Assembly (NCBI GenBank): GCA_050485645.1
Contig: JBJHBT010000001.1
Location: 1 to 64,000, forward strand
From: JBJHBP01 sp050485645
GTDB lineage: Bacteria > Pseudomonadota > Gammaproteobacteria > Steroidobacterales > Rariloculaceae
Direction: 5' to 3'
DNA length: 64,000 nt
The position numbers were made by a program, and so were the translations under genes. Position 1 is the first letter of the stretch. Each line of letters opens with the position of its first letter. Below, piece by piece: positions 1 to 9,115 of this stretch. The notes beneath the pieces were generated by a model. The model saw only the letters and a list, made by a program, of their open reading frames with translations. It was not told the origin of the DNA and did no database searches.

Positions 1-1
1 G

Positions 2-222
2 AACTCCCAGCATCACAACCTCCCCCGATGATCACTGGACTGGTTCGCGCTCTTTACACTCGTGCACAAACTGCTGTCAAAATATTTTTTTGCAGACAAC
101 GCAACCAATTGTTATTTATACCGTCTGCGGTCTGAGATTATGTTTGCTGCAAGTGAAAATGCCGACAACAGCGCAAGATACTGCGCCGGGCAGATCGGCC
201 AACCCTCCGCGCCACTTTGGTG
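2..222. repeat. Direct repeat, copy A (about 220 bp)
   Basis: Aligns along its length with 2251-2472, with scattered substitutions and a few 1-bp indels (shared blocks include CATCACAACCTCCC, CTGCTGTCAA and GCGCAAGATACTGCGCC). The match stops abruptly near 222, and the left end may continue beyond the window. No convincing gene lies in it. A minus-strand frame ending at 112 is shared by both copies, but most differences change amino acids, so it is probably not a selected coding region. The rest of 1-307 holds nothing else I can identify. Confidence 0.8.
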
Positions 223-307
223 CGACCCACCCCCTGCTGCCGCCCGACTCGCCGCTGCTGCGATGATGGCCTGTTCGTGGCGGTGCTGAACTGACGCCGA
301 TGCGAGT

Positions 308-748
308 GTGATCTGGAGAAGGCGCCCGGCCATGGAATCAATTTCGATGGCTCCGACCAGGAGATTCGCGGAACGTCTTGGCGGCGCCTGGAGAGGTGAG
401 GAGTCATTCGCCTGGACTTTCTGGTTCTTCAGCGTCCTGTGTGGCTTTGCGCTTGGATTCGTCAGCTTTGTGGTTAGTCTCCCATTGCTTCCTTTCGCCG
501 ATACCGGTCTGGCCGGCTTTCCGGATACCGCGATCGGCCGCTCCTATACGACGCTGTCGGCACTTGTCTTCCTCGGCCACCAAATCACCGCCCTCATCAT
601 GATGGCGCGCTGCGTATCCAACGTGTCGTGGAAAGGGTGGGAATACATCGCCATGATGTGCCTGATCGTTGCAGCGTACTTCATCGTCGAAAGGACGTAC
701 TTTATCGTTGAACGCGTTCAGGCAATGATCAGCGTATTGATCGGATGA
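308..748 (+). CDS. Small integral membrane protein, unknown function
   Basis: A 146-residue protein that I do not recognise. Three hydrophobic segments are visible: around residues 38-62 (rich in Phe, Leu and Val), 83-103 and 114-136, which suggests a three-helix inner-membrane protein. The reading frame opens with GTG at 308; an in-frame ATG at 332 could be the true start. It sits where the corresponding part of the neighbouring duplicated segment carries an MBL-fold gene, so it may have replaced that gene. Codon use matches its neighbours. There is no obvious operon partner. The frame is fairly convincing because of the membrane pattern, but the function is unknown. Confidence 0.6.
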   Translation: MIWRRRPAMESISMAPTRRFAERLGGAWRGEESFAWTFWFFSVLCGFALGFVSFVVSLPLLPFADTGLAGFPDTAIGRSYTTLSALVFLGHQITALIMMARCVSNVSWKGWEYIAMMCLIVAAYFIVERTYFIVERVQAMISVLIG

Positions 749-785
749 TCATCGCCCGGCAAAGTCCCTGGTGCGCCCCGCCTGA

Positions 786-866
786 GAGGAGCGTCGAGGC
801 CATGCGGAGCGCTTCATCCGTCAGGCGTTCGAAAGCATCGGCCTGTACCTGACCCCGGACGTCTAG
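786..866 (+). pseudogene. 3'-terminal relic of an MBL-fold gene
   Basis: Twenty-six codons plus TAG that align without gaps to the last codons of the MBL-like gene at 2629-3621 (shared AERFIR and AFESIGLYLTPDV). It has no upstream partner sequence. After the stop the homology continues patchily and ends in a 21-bp block (911-931) identical to 3685-3705, just before the DUF1592 gene. It is therefore the tail of a deleted or replaced gene copy rather than a gene of its own. Confidence 0.85.
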
Positions 867-910
867 CAGGTGCCAGCGAGGGGGCAGCCCGCCTGAACCG
901 GCAGGCTTCG

Positions 911-931
911 GGTGGTATCATCCGGGCTTCT
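911..931 (+). repeat. 21-bp identical repeat (copy 1), possible orphan promoter
   Basis: Identical to 3685-3705, which lies directly ahead of the DUF1592 cytochrome-like gene. It contains TATCAT, which could act as a -10 box. Here it is followed by the 3' end of an opposite-strand gene, so if it is a promoter it has lost its target. Confidence 0.5.
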
Positions 932-941
932 GTAGATGTGT

Positions 942-1841
942 TCAGGGCACCGTGGGCGAAGCGCCGCTTGCGCGAAGCCCGAGCGGTCCACGCGGCACCG
1001 ACAGATACATCGTTATCCCGTCCCGAACGAATTCGATGTCTATCGGTTCGCCGACATTGCCTTCCAGAGTCATGTCGCCAAGCTCACCGAGCGAATAGAC
1101 CCGCCTGCTGTCATAGGAAACGATACGGTCTCCTGATACCAAACCTGCCTGCGCGGCCGCCGACTGAGGCAGCACCTCTGTAACCCCGACATCGGTCGAA
1201 TAGCCAAGCAGACGTCGATAAAGTTCGTAATCCGATTCACCAAGCTCCGCCCGCATCTGTCGTTCCAGCAACGACGCGCCGGGCAGCGGCCGACCTGCAC
1301 GCATTGCATCATGCCGAGCTTCAAGCTCCATCATACCGCCCGTAACCCGCAGCTCATTCTCGCGTTGAACGATCTGCTCCGCCCGTTCCTGATCAAATCC
1401 ACCGTTAGTCAACCGCATGACAGAGATCTCATTTCTCCACGCCAGGCCTCTGGCCAGATCCGGTGAACTGACATCCACGCCCTCATACATCTCCCTCATG
1501 GTTTCGAAAATCGAACCACGTTCAGCAGGCTCCTGAGTCAGTGGGAACTCCATCTGCGCGCTGGCCAGTAGCCCGAGCAGGTCGTCACCAAGCTGCGAAA
1601 ATTGCGTTTCGATCTGATCCATGCGCACGTGCAACACATCAAGCGCCCACTCGAAACGGCTTTCCATGTCGTCGGCGTTTCCGAGAGGGAAGTTCCCGTC
1701 ACCAAAGCTCCTGTCAACGCGTGATTCGACCGGAAACTCCAGGGCAGGCCTGGAAATTGACGCCAGGGTGCCAAGGCTCGCCACAACCCCGCCAGCCACG
1801 CCGCCCGCCAGCACCGCGAGCCAGGGCAGTCTTCCATTCAT
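942..1841 (-). CDS. Membrane-anchored PDZ-domain protein
   Basis: A 299-residue protein with an N-terminal hydrophobic segment (residues 6-28, rich in Gly, Ala and Val), likely an uncleaved anchor or signal. Next comes a charged, mainly helical middle (60-190) with a conserved-looking ELRVTGGMMELEARHDAMRAG stretch split over two helices. A C-terminal PDZ domain (about 205-285) contains AAAQAGLVSGDRIVSYD, the usual PDZ pattern of an AGL turn followed by GD.I. No protease catalytic triad is visible, so it is more likely an adaptor or regulator than a DegP-type protease. It is transcribed alone between the two copies of the duplicated segment. The ATG start gives a proper signal-like N-terminus. 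Confidence 0.8.
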   Translation of the reverse strand: MNGRLPWLAVLAGGVAGGVVASLGTLASISRPALEFPVESRVDRSFGDGNFPLGNADDMESRFEWALDVLHVRMDQIETQFSQLGDDLLGLLASAQMEFPLTQEPAERGSIFETMREMYEGVDVSSPDLARGLAWRNEISVMRLTNGGFDQERAEQIVQRENELRVTGGMMELEARHDAMRAGRPLPGASLLERQMRAELGESDYELYRRLLGYSTDVGVTEVLPQSAAAQAGLVSGDRIVSYDSRRVYSLGELGDMTLEGNVGEPIDIEFVRDGITMYLSVPRGPLGLRASGASPTVP

Positions 1842-2250
1842 GAGAGTTCTCCTCGAATGTCGGCCTCCAGGCAGATGCTACGCGTCGTTGACGACGTCAT
1901 CAGACAATTGTCGAGTTACACCAATAGGTTGCCCGGTCAACGTGATGTATGAGCCCGCCCTCGAACTCCCAGGTCAGCTGTACTTCTGAATACGCACAAA
2001 CTTCCGGGTACCAGTCACAAAGTATGCCCGGAGGATACATGTGCTGACTCATCCGGGCAGTTATCATGATGTTCAAACCGACGTAATACAGCGCTGCAAA
2101 GCTCTCATGCCCAGACGACATGCAGGTTATCTTTTCGCGTACTCGCGTGGGTGACTCTTCGTAACTTCAAAACGGCGGAAGCATGCAAATGAGGATCTTC
2201 AGTCGCGGATACACCTCGTCGCGCAAGCCATACACAACCGAACCGCGCCA
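1842..2250. other. Intergenic region, no supported gene
   Basis: Roughly 400 bases between the PDZ gene and repeat copy B. Only short open frames occur (for example 1900-2121 on the minus strand, 73 codons), with no recognisable motif or ribosome-binding site. It should contain the promoter of the PDZ gene on the minus strand, but I cannot point to a clear box. Confidence 0.5.
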
Positions 2251-2472
2251 AACTCCCCGCATCACAACCTCCCTGGATGATCACTGGACTGTTTGCCGCT
2301 CTTTGCACTCGCTCGCAAACTGCTGTCAAGATGTTTTTTCGCGAATGGCGTAACCGATTGTTATTTATGCCGTCTGTTGTTCGAGATCATGCTTGATGCG
2401 AGTGAAAATACCGACAATCGCGCAAGATACTGCGCCCGGCAGACCGGCCAACCCTCCGTGCCACTTTGATGC
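2251..2472. repeat. Direct repeat, copy B (about 220 bp)
   Basis: Second copy of the sequence at 2-222 (see that entry), about 2.25 kb away in the same orientation. It lies about 160 bases upstream of the intact MBL-like gene, as copy A lies upstream of the membrane-protein gene and the MBL relic. The two copies therefore mark an ancient duplication of the whole segment. Confidence 0.8.
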
Positions 2473-2628
2473 AATTCGGCCCATCGGCCTCCTGAACGTT
2501 CAGCCAATACTCGCGCGAACGCTATTGGCATGAACGACTTCGGCATGCATCTGCACGGCGCGACACTGGACGCTGGCGCCCACGCGGCGTACCGTAGCCG
2601 GCGCAGTTCAAGGGGCTCAGGAGCGTAG

Positions 2629-3621
2629 ATGGGGAACCCGCAGATCAGGCCGTGGCGAATGCCGGCAGCGCTGCGCGCTGCCGCGTTGACTGCCGGATAC
2701 GTGCTGACCGGAGTCGCCGGCCCGACGGACGTTGCCGGCTTCAACATTTTGGCGCAGGCGCATGCGCAGGCTCCGGAACAGGCACAGGCCGCCACAACAT
2801 CACTGGAACTGAGACGTCTCGACGATGCGCTGTTCGTGGTCCGCGGCGCAGGCTCCAATATCGTCATCGCAATCGCGGACGACGGACTGCTGCTGGTCGA
2901 CGGCGGCCCGGCGGAAAACGTCGACCTGCTGCTGGAAGTGATCAGCAGCGAATGGCCGGATCACCACATCACAACGCTGATCAACACACACTGGCACCCC
3001 CGATCCACGGGCCTCAACCAGCGTCTGGGCGCGGACGGCGCCACCATCATCGCGCACGAGAACACACGGCTCTGGCTGGGCACGCGCATCGACCGTCCGT
3101 GGGACGGCAGCGTGCACCCGCCGCTGCCCGAATCCGCGCGCCCCGCTGTGACGTTCTACCGCAGCCACGACATGACGGTCGGCGATCACCCTGTACAGCT
3201 TGGCTACCTGCTGCAGGCGCACACCGACGGCGACATCTACGTTCACTTTCCCGACGCCAACGTGATCGCGGTCGGCGGCGTGCTGTCGGGCGACGGCTGG
3301 CCGCTGATCGACTGGTGGACCGGCGGATGGTTCGGCGGACTGATCGACGCTCTTGACCGCCTGATCGATCTGGCGGACGACGATACCCGCATCGTACCCG
3401 GCCAGGGTCCGTTGCTGACGCGTGCCGACCTGATCGACCAGCGGGCGATGTTCGAGACCCTCTACGATCGCCTGCTGGACCTGTTCGTGACGGCTCATGA
3501 CGCCAACGAGGCCGTTGCCGCCCGGCCGGCCGCCGAGTTCGAGGAGCGCCTGGGCGATGCGGAGCGCTTCATCCGTCTGGCATTCGAAAGCATCGGCCTG
3601 TATCTGACCCCCGACGTCTAG
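2629..3621 (+). CDS. Exported MBL-fold protein with degenerate metal site (module 1)
   Basis: A 330-residue metallo-beta-lactamase-fold protein. An Ala-rich hydrophobic N-terminus (about 12-50) suggests export. The fold is recognisable from LLLVDGG (about 87-93), INTHWHP (118-124), AHTDGDIYVHFPDANVI (197-213) and VPGQGPLLTRADL. Compared with the family motif HxHxDH, His121, His123 and His198 remain, but the Asp-His pair is Arg125-Ser126, the bridging Asp is Gly and the last His is Gln259. Canonical di-zinc hydrolase chemistry is therefore doubtful. An IDWWTGG motif (about 227-233) is shared with its paralog at 17970-19085. It is the first gene of module 1, about 100 bp ahead of the DUF1592 gene. 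A relic of a third copy lies at 786-866. Confidence 0.85.
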   Translation: MGNPQIRPWRMPAALRAAALTAGYVLTGVAGPTDVAGFNILAQAHAQAPEQAQAATTSLELRRLDDALFVVRGAGSNIVIAIADDGLLLVDGGPAENVDLLLEVISSEWPDHHITTLINTHWHPRSTGLNQRLGADGATIIAHENTRLWLGTRIDRPWDGSVHPPLPESARPAVTFYRSHDMTVGDHPVQLGYLLQAHTDGDIYVHFPDANVIAVGGVLSGDGWPLIDWWTGGWFGGLIDALDRLIDLADDDTRIVPGQGPLLTRADLIDQRAMFETLYDRLLDLFVTAHDANEAVAARPAAEFEERLGDAERFIRLAFESIGLYLTPDV

Positions 3622-3684
3622 CAGACTGTCGGACGCAGGGCATCGCAGCGAAAGGGCCACGTCTGCCTGAACCCGTGGACGCCC

Positions 3685-3705
3685 GGTGGTATCATCCGGG
3701 CTTCT
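3685..3705 (+). promoter_or_regulatory. 21-bp conserved block ahead of the DUF1592 gene
   Basis: Identical to 911-931 despite divergence of the flanking sequence. It contains TATCAT at a plausible -10 position, 20-40 bases ahead of the likely TTG start at 3725. A promoter or start-region role is inferred only from this conservation. Confidence 0.4.
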
Positions 3706-3724
3706 ACGGGTACGGGAGCACCCG

Positions 3725-6205
3725 TTGCGGACAACACGGACAGCGACGATCGCCGGGGGCGCCGCCGTCATCGCGGCGGGTGTCTACCTGTGGACGGCAT
3801 TCGCCCCCGACAAGCGGGTGCGGACACCCTCTGCCGATGAGCACTTCGCGCTGATCGATCGCTATTGTACGGACTGCCACAATCGTGCCGAGAGGGCCGG
3901 CGAACTGGCCTTCGATCAGCTGCTCGGCAATGACATCCACACCGATGCCCGGGTCTGGGAAACCACAGTACGCAAACTGCGTGGCAGCCTGATGCCGCCG
4001 CCGGGCTCGCCACGCCCCGCGTTCGAGCGGATCGATGCGTTGGTGGCATGGCTGGAAGACAGTCTCGATACTGCCTACGCCACGGAGCGGCAGCTTGGCC
4101 GCGTCACCTTGCGGCGCCTGAACCGCGGCGAGTACGCCAACGCCGTGAGGGACGTGCTCGGCGTGGAGATCGACCCGACCACCCTTCTGCCGCAGGATCC
4201 CAGAGTCGACGGCTTCGACAATATCGCCGCGGCGCTGCAAGTGTCCCCCGCCTTCATCGAGCAGTACGTGGATGCCGCCAGACTGGTGGCCGACATCGCC
4301 ATCGGCAACCGCCACGCCAATCCCGGCAGTCAGATGTATTTCGACCCACGCACCGCGGGCGCGATCAGCGGTTCCAGCCCGTCCGGTGGCAGCCGCGCGC
4401 TGCACGTTCATGGCCTGCCGCCCGGCACACGCGACGGTTTCGTCGTGACACACGTGTTTCCGGCCGACGGAACCTACGAGATCAATATCGCCGACATGGC
4501 CTCGTCGCTGTGGGTGTACTCGATGGAGTTCGAAAACACCGTCGTCGTCACCGTCGATGGTCATCGCGTCTACGAGACCACCATCGGCGGCGAAGACGAC
4601 ATGCGCGCCATCGACCAGCGCCAGGACCCTGCCGTGGATGCGATCAACGCGCGCCTGAAGAACATACGCTTCAACGCCAGGGCCGGTCAGCGCCAGGTCG
4701 CGGTCACCTTCGTGCGCCGCTCACATGCCGAATCCGACGACCCGCTGCACTACCAGCGACAGGGTTCACTGCGCGGCATCGGCCACGACCGGCTGCTGCG
4801 CGTGATGTCGTTCGAGCTCAGCGGTCCATTCGGCATCGATGGCATCAGCACGACGCCAAGCCGCGAACGCCTGTTCAGCTGTTATCCGCAACGGGCCGCC
4901 GACGAGACCCGCTGTGCCGAGGAAATCATCGCGCGAATCAGCGCGCACGCTTTCCGCCGGCCGCCTGGCGAAGACGACCTGCGCGAGCGACTTGAGTACT
5001 ACCATGCCGCGCGCGCCGAGGGTGACTTCGAGGAAGGCATACGCGCTGCCCTGGTCGGGATTCTCGCCAGCCCGCATTTTCTGTATCGCGCCGAACGGGT
5101 GCCGGACGATACCGTGCCCGGGGAAAGCTACCGGCTCAGCGACCACGAGCTTGCCTCACGTCTTTCATTCTTCCTGTGGCGCAGCGTGCCGGACGAGACG
5201 CTGCGCACCCTGGCTGCGAACGGTGAACTGTCACGGCCGCAGGTGCTGCGCCGTGAAGTGATGCGCATGCTGGCCGACCCGCGCGCGAAATCACTGGCGG
5301 ACAGCTTCGCGTACCAGTGGCTGCATCTGGACAAAATGAACGAGATCCAGCCCGACCGCGCACAGTTTCCGCAGTCCTCCGGACCCAACGACCTACGCGA
5401 CGCGTTCCGCGAAGAGATCACGCTGTTCGTCGACAGCATCTTCCGAGAAGACCGCAGCGTGGTCGACCTGCTCACCGCCGATCACACCTTTGTGAACGAG
5501 CAGCTCGCCGTGCACTATGGACTCAATCACGTGCGCGGCGACCGCTTTCGTCGCGTGACACTGCCGCAACCGGAACGCTTCGGCCTGCTCGGCAAGGGCG
5601 CCGTCCTGCTCGCATCATCGTATCCGAACCGCACCTCACCGGTGCTGCGGGGCGACTATGTGATGTCGTATCTGATCGGCACGCCGCCAGCCGCCCCGCC
5701 GCCGGACGTGGAAGACAATCTCGATGCGGAGAGCCGGGGCGCCGGCGCGCTCACCGTACGCGAAAAACTCATTCAGCACGCCAGCGACCCCAGTTGCAAT
5801 TCATGCCATGGCATTATCGATCCACTCGGGTTCGCGCTGGAGAATTTCGACGTGGACGGCAGCTGGCGTGACATCGATCGTGCCTCCGGACGCCCTATCG
5901 ATTCGGTAGGCGAGCTGCCCGGCGGTATCGTGGTGGCCGGCCCGAACGGTCTGCGCGACGTGCTCGTGAACCGTTCCGAACAGTTCATGCAGGCCTTCAC
6001 CGAACGCCTGCTGACCTATGCGCTGGGACGATCACTGGAATACTACGACATGGGCACGGTACGACGCATCGTTCGTGACGCTGCCGGCGACGATTATCGC
6101 TTCTCACACATTGTGCTCGGCATTGTCACGAGTGATGTATTTCAGATGCAGCAGGCGCCTGGCGACCGGCCTTCGGGCACGACTCTCCGCGCTGCGACAC
6201 CGTAG
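3725..6205 (+). CDS. DUF1592-family exported protein with two CxxCH heme motifs (module 1)
   Basis: An 826-residue protein of the planctomycete-type cytochrome-like architecture (DUF1587, DUF1592, DUF1588, DUF1585 and DUF1595 blocks). One N-terminal hydrophobic helix (about 8-27) anchors or exports it. CTDCH at 48-52 and CNSCH at 691-695 are c-type heme sites; RLNRGEYANAVRDVLGV and DPLGFALENFD are hallmark blocks. It is probably periplasmic and may carry electrons, but the family's function is unknown. The start is uncertain: GTG at 3686 lies inside the repeated block, so TTG at 3725, preceded by GGGAGC, is preferred. The DUF1552 gene follows after 11 bp, implying an operon. A paralog lies at 19078-21750. 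Confidence 0.88.
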   Translation: MRTTRTATIAGGAAVIAAGVYLWTAFAPDKRVRTPSADEHFALIDRYCTDCHNRAERAGELAFDQLLGNDIHTDARVWETTVRKLRGSLMPPPGSPRPAFERIDALVAWLEDSLDTAYATERQLGRVTLRRLNRGEYANAVRDVLGVEIDPTTLLPQDPRVDGFDNIAAALQVSPAFIEQYVDAARLVADIAIGNRHANPGSQMYFDPRTAGAISGSSPSGGSRALHVHGLPPGTRDGFVVTHVFPADGTYEINIADMASSLWVYSMEFENTVVVTVDGHRVYETTIGGEDDMRAIDQRQDPAVDAINARLKNIRFNARAGQRQVAVTFVRRSHAESDDPLHYQRQGSLRGIGHDRLLRVMSFELSGPFGIDGISTTPSRERLFSCYPQRAADETRCAEEIIARISAHAFRRPPGEDDLRERLEYYHAARAEGDFEEGIRAALVGILASPHFLYRAERVPDDTVPGESYRLSDHELASRLSFFLWRSVPDETLRTLAANGELSRPQVLRREVMRMLADPRAKSLADSFAYQWLHLDKMNEIQPDRAQFPQSSGPNDLRDAFREEITLFVDSIFREDRSVVDLLTADHTFVNEQLAVHYGLNHVRGDRFRRVTLPQPERFGLLGKGAVLLASSYPNRTSPVLRGDYVMSYLIGTPPAAPPPDVEDNLDAESRGAGALTVREKLIQHASDPSCNSCHGIIDPLGFALENFDVDGSWRDIDRASGRPIDSVGELPGGIVVAGPNGLRDVLVNRSEQFMQAFTERLLTYALGRSLEYYDMGTVRRIVRDAAGDDYRFSHIVLGIVTSDVFQMQQAPGDRPSGTTLRAATP

Positions 6206-6216
6206 AGGGAAAGACC

Positions 6217-7497
6217 ATGTTCATCACCGGAAAACACCTGTCCAGACGCACGGTTCTGAAAGGTGCGGGCGCGACGATCGCATTGCCGTTCCTCGATGCG
6301 ATGGTACCAGCCGGCCGCGCACTGGCGAGCACGACCACCCCACCGTTGCGAATGGGCTTCGTGTATTTCGCTCACGGCGCGGTCATGGACCGCTGGACAC
6401 CCACACGCACCGGCAGCGATTTCGACATCCCGCCCATCCTCGCGCCGGCCGCGAGTCATCGCGATGTCATGACCATCGTCTCCAACCTGCGCAATCGCCC
6501 CGCCGAAAGCTCCGACCCCCATGGCATCGTCGAGCGGACCTGGCTGAGCTGTGTCGCACCGGGCGACGTCGGCAGCCAGGGCCCGGACTGGGGCGTCTCC
6601 GCCGACCAGTTCGCCGCGCGACACCTGGGCCAGGACAACCCGTTCCCGTCGCTGGAGCTCACCGCCGAGTCACGCGACGGCGGCCACTCGTTCCGCACGC
6701 CCACGCAACGGCTGCCGATGGAGTACAACCCGCGCACGCTGTTCTACAGGCTGTTCGGACCCGGTGATTCCCCCGCGGAACGGTCACAGATTCTGACCCG
6801 TACCAGCGGTGTGCTGGATCGCGTGCAGGCCGAGACCGCGCGCTTTCGTGCTTCGCTGGGCGCGCCGGACCGCGTCGTGCTCGATGACTATCTCGACTCG
6901 GTGCGTGAGGTCGAACGGCGAGTCGAGAACATGCTGGCGCAGGACTTCTCCGGACTGGACATGCCATCGGCACCGGTGGGCGTACCCGCGGACATGGGCA
7001 CGCATATGGAGCTGATGTTCGACATGCTCGCCCTCGCCTACCAGACCGATCTGACGAGGGTCGCCACACTGCGCATGGCAGGTGAAATCAGTATGCGTAC
7101 CTACACGCACATTGGCATCTCCGAAGCCTTTCACCCGCTCTCGCATCATGGCAACGACGCGGAGTCGCTGGACAAACTGTCGGCCATCCAGACATGGCAC
7201 ACCCAGATGTTCGCCCGCCTGCTCGATCGCCTCGCGGCCATGCCCGATGGCGATGGCTCGGTACTCGATCATTCGATGATCCTGTACGGCAGCAACATGA
7301 GCGACAGCGACATTCACAACAACAACCCGCTGCCGGCTGCGATTTTCGGCAGGGCCGGTGGCCGCATCCGGGGCGGACAGCACATTGCCTATGCCCCGGA
7401 TACACCGTTCGCCAATCTGCTGCTGACCATGCTCGACCGTGCGAACGTTCCGATCGAGCAACTGGGCGACAGCAACGCGCTGCTCGGCGAGGTATGA
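6217..7497 (+). CDS. DUF1552-family protein with Tat-type signal (module 1)
   Basis: A 426-residue protein. The N-terminus LSRRTVLKGAGATIALPFL fits a twin-arginine signal, so the protein should fold in the cytoplasm and act in the periplasm. The rest matches DUF1552, a family that commonly sits beside DUF1592 genes. Typical blocks are the early MGFVYFAHGAVMDRWTP, a central helical segment with DYLDSVREVERRVE, and the C-terminal ILYGSNMSDSDIHNNNPLP. No enzymatic activity is established for the family. The ribosome-binding site AGAGGGAAAG precedes the ATG. Its stop overlaps the start of the ankyrin gene (ATGA), indicating translational coupling. The paralog is at 21765-23129. Confidence 0.88.
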   Translation: MFITGKHLSRRTVLKGAGATIALPFLDAMVPAGRALASTTTPPLRMGFVYFAHGAVMDRWTPTRTGSDFDIPPILAPAASHRDVMTIVSNLRNRPAESSDPHGIVERTWLSCVAPGDVGSQGPDWGVSADQFAARHLGQDNPFPSLELTAESRDGGHSFRTPTQRLPMEYNPRTLFYRLFGPGDSPAERSQILTRTSGVLDRVQAETARFRASLGAPDRVVLDDYLDSVREVERRVENMLAQDFSGLDMPSAPVGVPADMGTHMELMFDMLALAYQTDLTRVATLRMAGEISMRTYTHIGISEAFHPLSHHGNDAESLDKLSAIQTWHTQMFARLLDRLAAMPDGDGSVLDHSMILYGSNMSDSDIHNNNPLPAAIFGRAGGRIRGGQHIAYAPDTPFANLLLTMLDRANVPIEQLGDSNALLGEV

Positions 7498-9092
7498 ACG
7501 CCGTGCAACCGGCCCGCGCATCGCTGCTCGCCGTCACGGTCGTGGCCGCTTCGGTCCTGTACGGCTCGAGTATCGGTCCCGCAATGGCGTCGGACAACGA
7601 AGCGAACGGCGCGGCACTTCTCGAAGCGATTCGGCACGGCGACAGCGCCACAGCGATTGCGCTGATCGCGGACGGCGTCGATGCCAACACATCCGACCCC
7701 GATGGTACGACCGCGCTGATCTGGGCCGCCTACCAGGACGACGAAGCGGTCGCAGCCGCGCTGCTACAGGCCGGTGCGGAACCTGATACGCGCAACGACT
7801 ACGGTGCCAGCGCCCTCGGCGAGGCATCGCTGATCGGTGCCACCCGGGTCATCGAGCTGCTTCTGAACGCGGGCGCCGACCCCGAGGCGGCCAATCAGGA
7901 AGGGGAAACGGCGTTGATGCTCGTGGCCCGCACCGGCAACACCGATGCCGCACGGAAGCTGATCTCCGCCGGCGCCCACATCAATGCCAGCGAACAATGG
8001 GGCGGACAGTCCGCGCTGATGTGGGCGGTGACGCAGCTGCAGCCACAGATGGTGCAGCTGCTGATTGAACACGGCGCCGATGTGAACGCCCGCGGGCGAG
8101 TCCATCAATGGGGGCGGCGCATCACGTCCGAGCCCCGCCCGAAGGACATGCACCAGGGCGGCTTCACGCCCCTGCTGTACGCCGCACGCGGCGACTGCAT
8201 CGCGTGCGCCGAACACCTGATCGCCGGCGGCGCCGACATCGACCTGCCAGGCCCCGATGGCACCACGCCGCTGATCATCGCCATCATGAACGGACATTTC
8301 CACTTCGCACACTTCCTGATCGATGCCGGCGCGGATGTGAATCGCTGGGACGTGTGGGGGCGGACACCGCTGTACATGGCCATCGACATGCGCGCGATAT
8401 CCGTACCCGGACGCGGCAGACAAATGGCCGAAAGTCTGACACTGGCGCGCAGGCTGCTCGAATCCGGCGCCAATCCGAATGCACAACTGAAACTCTGGCG
8501 TCCTCCGTTTCGTGACCGCATCAACGAACGTGGCGCCGACAACACGCTCAGCACCGGCGCCACCCCGCTGCTGCGCGCCGCCCATGGTGGCGACCTCGAA
8601 GCAGCACGGCTGCTGCTGGAATACGATGCTCTGGTCGACCTGCCCAATGCCCACGGCATCACGCCGCTGCTCGCGGCAGCCGGTACAGGGCTGTCGTTCC
8701 GCAGTCATCGTGGCCGGTTCCGCTCTGAGCGTGACGCCGTGGAGCTGACACGCCTGCTGCTCGACGCAGGCGCCGACGTTCATGCGCTCACCGAGGAACC
8801 GCGGCGTGTGCAGCGACTGCGCGATCCGCGTATCGAAGTGGTGCCGTTTCATTTTCATTTCGCCGATGTGCCGCCTGCCGGCACGTCCGCGATCCACGGC
8901 GCCGCAAGACGGGGCTGGAACCAGGTCATCAGGGTGCTTGCCGAACATGGCGCACGGCCCGATCTGCTTGACGCACAGGGCAGGTCGCCGATCGACCTGG
9001 CCATGGCCCGGTACATTCCCGCACCGACCGTGCCCGACCCCATACCCTATCCGGAGACAGAAGCGCTGCTGATGGAGCTGGTATCCCACTGA
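7494..9092 (+). CDS. Exported ankyrin-repeat protein (module 1)
   Basis: A 532-residue protein with a signal peptide (hydrophobic about 10-30, Ala-Met-Ala-Ser before the mature part), followed by about ten ankyrin repeats recognisable by T.L..A and LL..GAD patterns. The true start is the ATG overlapping the upstream stop; the frame is open further upstream inside the DUF1552 gene but not as a real protein. A linker with EPRPKDM leads into a repeat carrying Cys235-x2-Cys238, and the same CxxC occurs in the paralog at 23126-24739. Periplasmic ankyrin proteins usually act by protein binding, so a scaffold or partner role for the DUF1592/DUF1552 proteins is inferred. Confidence 0.87.
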   Translation: MNAVQPARASLLAVTVVAASVLYGSSIGPAMASDNEANGAALLEAIRHGDSATAIALIADGVDANTSDPDGTTALIWAAYQDDEAVAAALLQAGAEPDTRNDYGASALGEASLIGATRVIELLLNAGADPEAANQEGETALMLVARTGNTDAARKLISAGAHINASEQWGGQSALMWAVTQLQPQMVQLLIEHGADVNARGRVHQWGRRITSEPRPKDMHQGGFTPLLYAARGDCIACAEHLIAGGADIDLPGPDGTTPLIIAIMNGHFHFAHFLIDAGADVNRWDVWGRTPLYMAIDMRAISVPGRGRQMAESLTLARRLLESGANPNAQLKLWRPPFRDRINERGADNTLSTGATPLLRAAHGGDLEAARLLLEYDALVDLPNAHGITPLLAAAGTGLSFRSHRGRFRSERDAVELTRLLLDAGADVHALTEEPRRVQRLRDPRIEVVPFHFHFADVPPAGTSAIHGAARRGWNQVIRVLAEHGARPDLLDAQGRSPIDLAMARYIPAPTVPDPIPYPETEALLMELVSH

Positions 9093-9115
9093 ACGCCTTG
9101 TGTAGGATGCGCGCC

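Noticed and set aside
1900..2121. 73-codon minus-strand frame between the PDZ gene and repeat B
   Set aside because: No ribosome-binding site, no motif and no neighbour that supports it.
2361..2867. 168-codon minus-strand frame opposite the MBL gene, sharing its last 35 codons with a frame at 112-333
   Set aside because: It is antisense to a clear gene, and the shared part is just the direct repeat; most differences between copies change amino acids.
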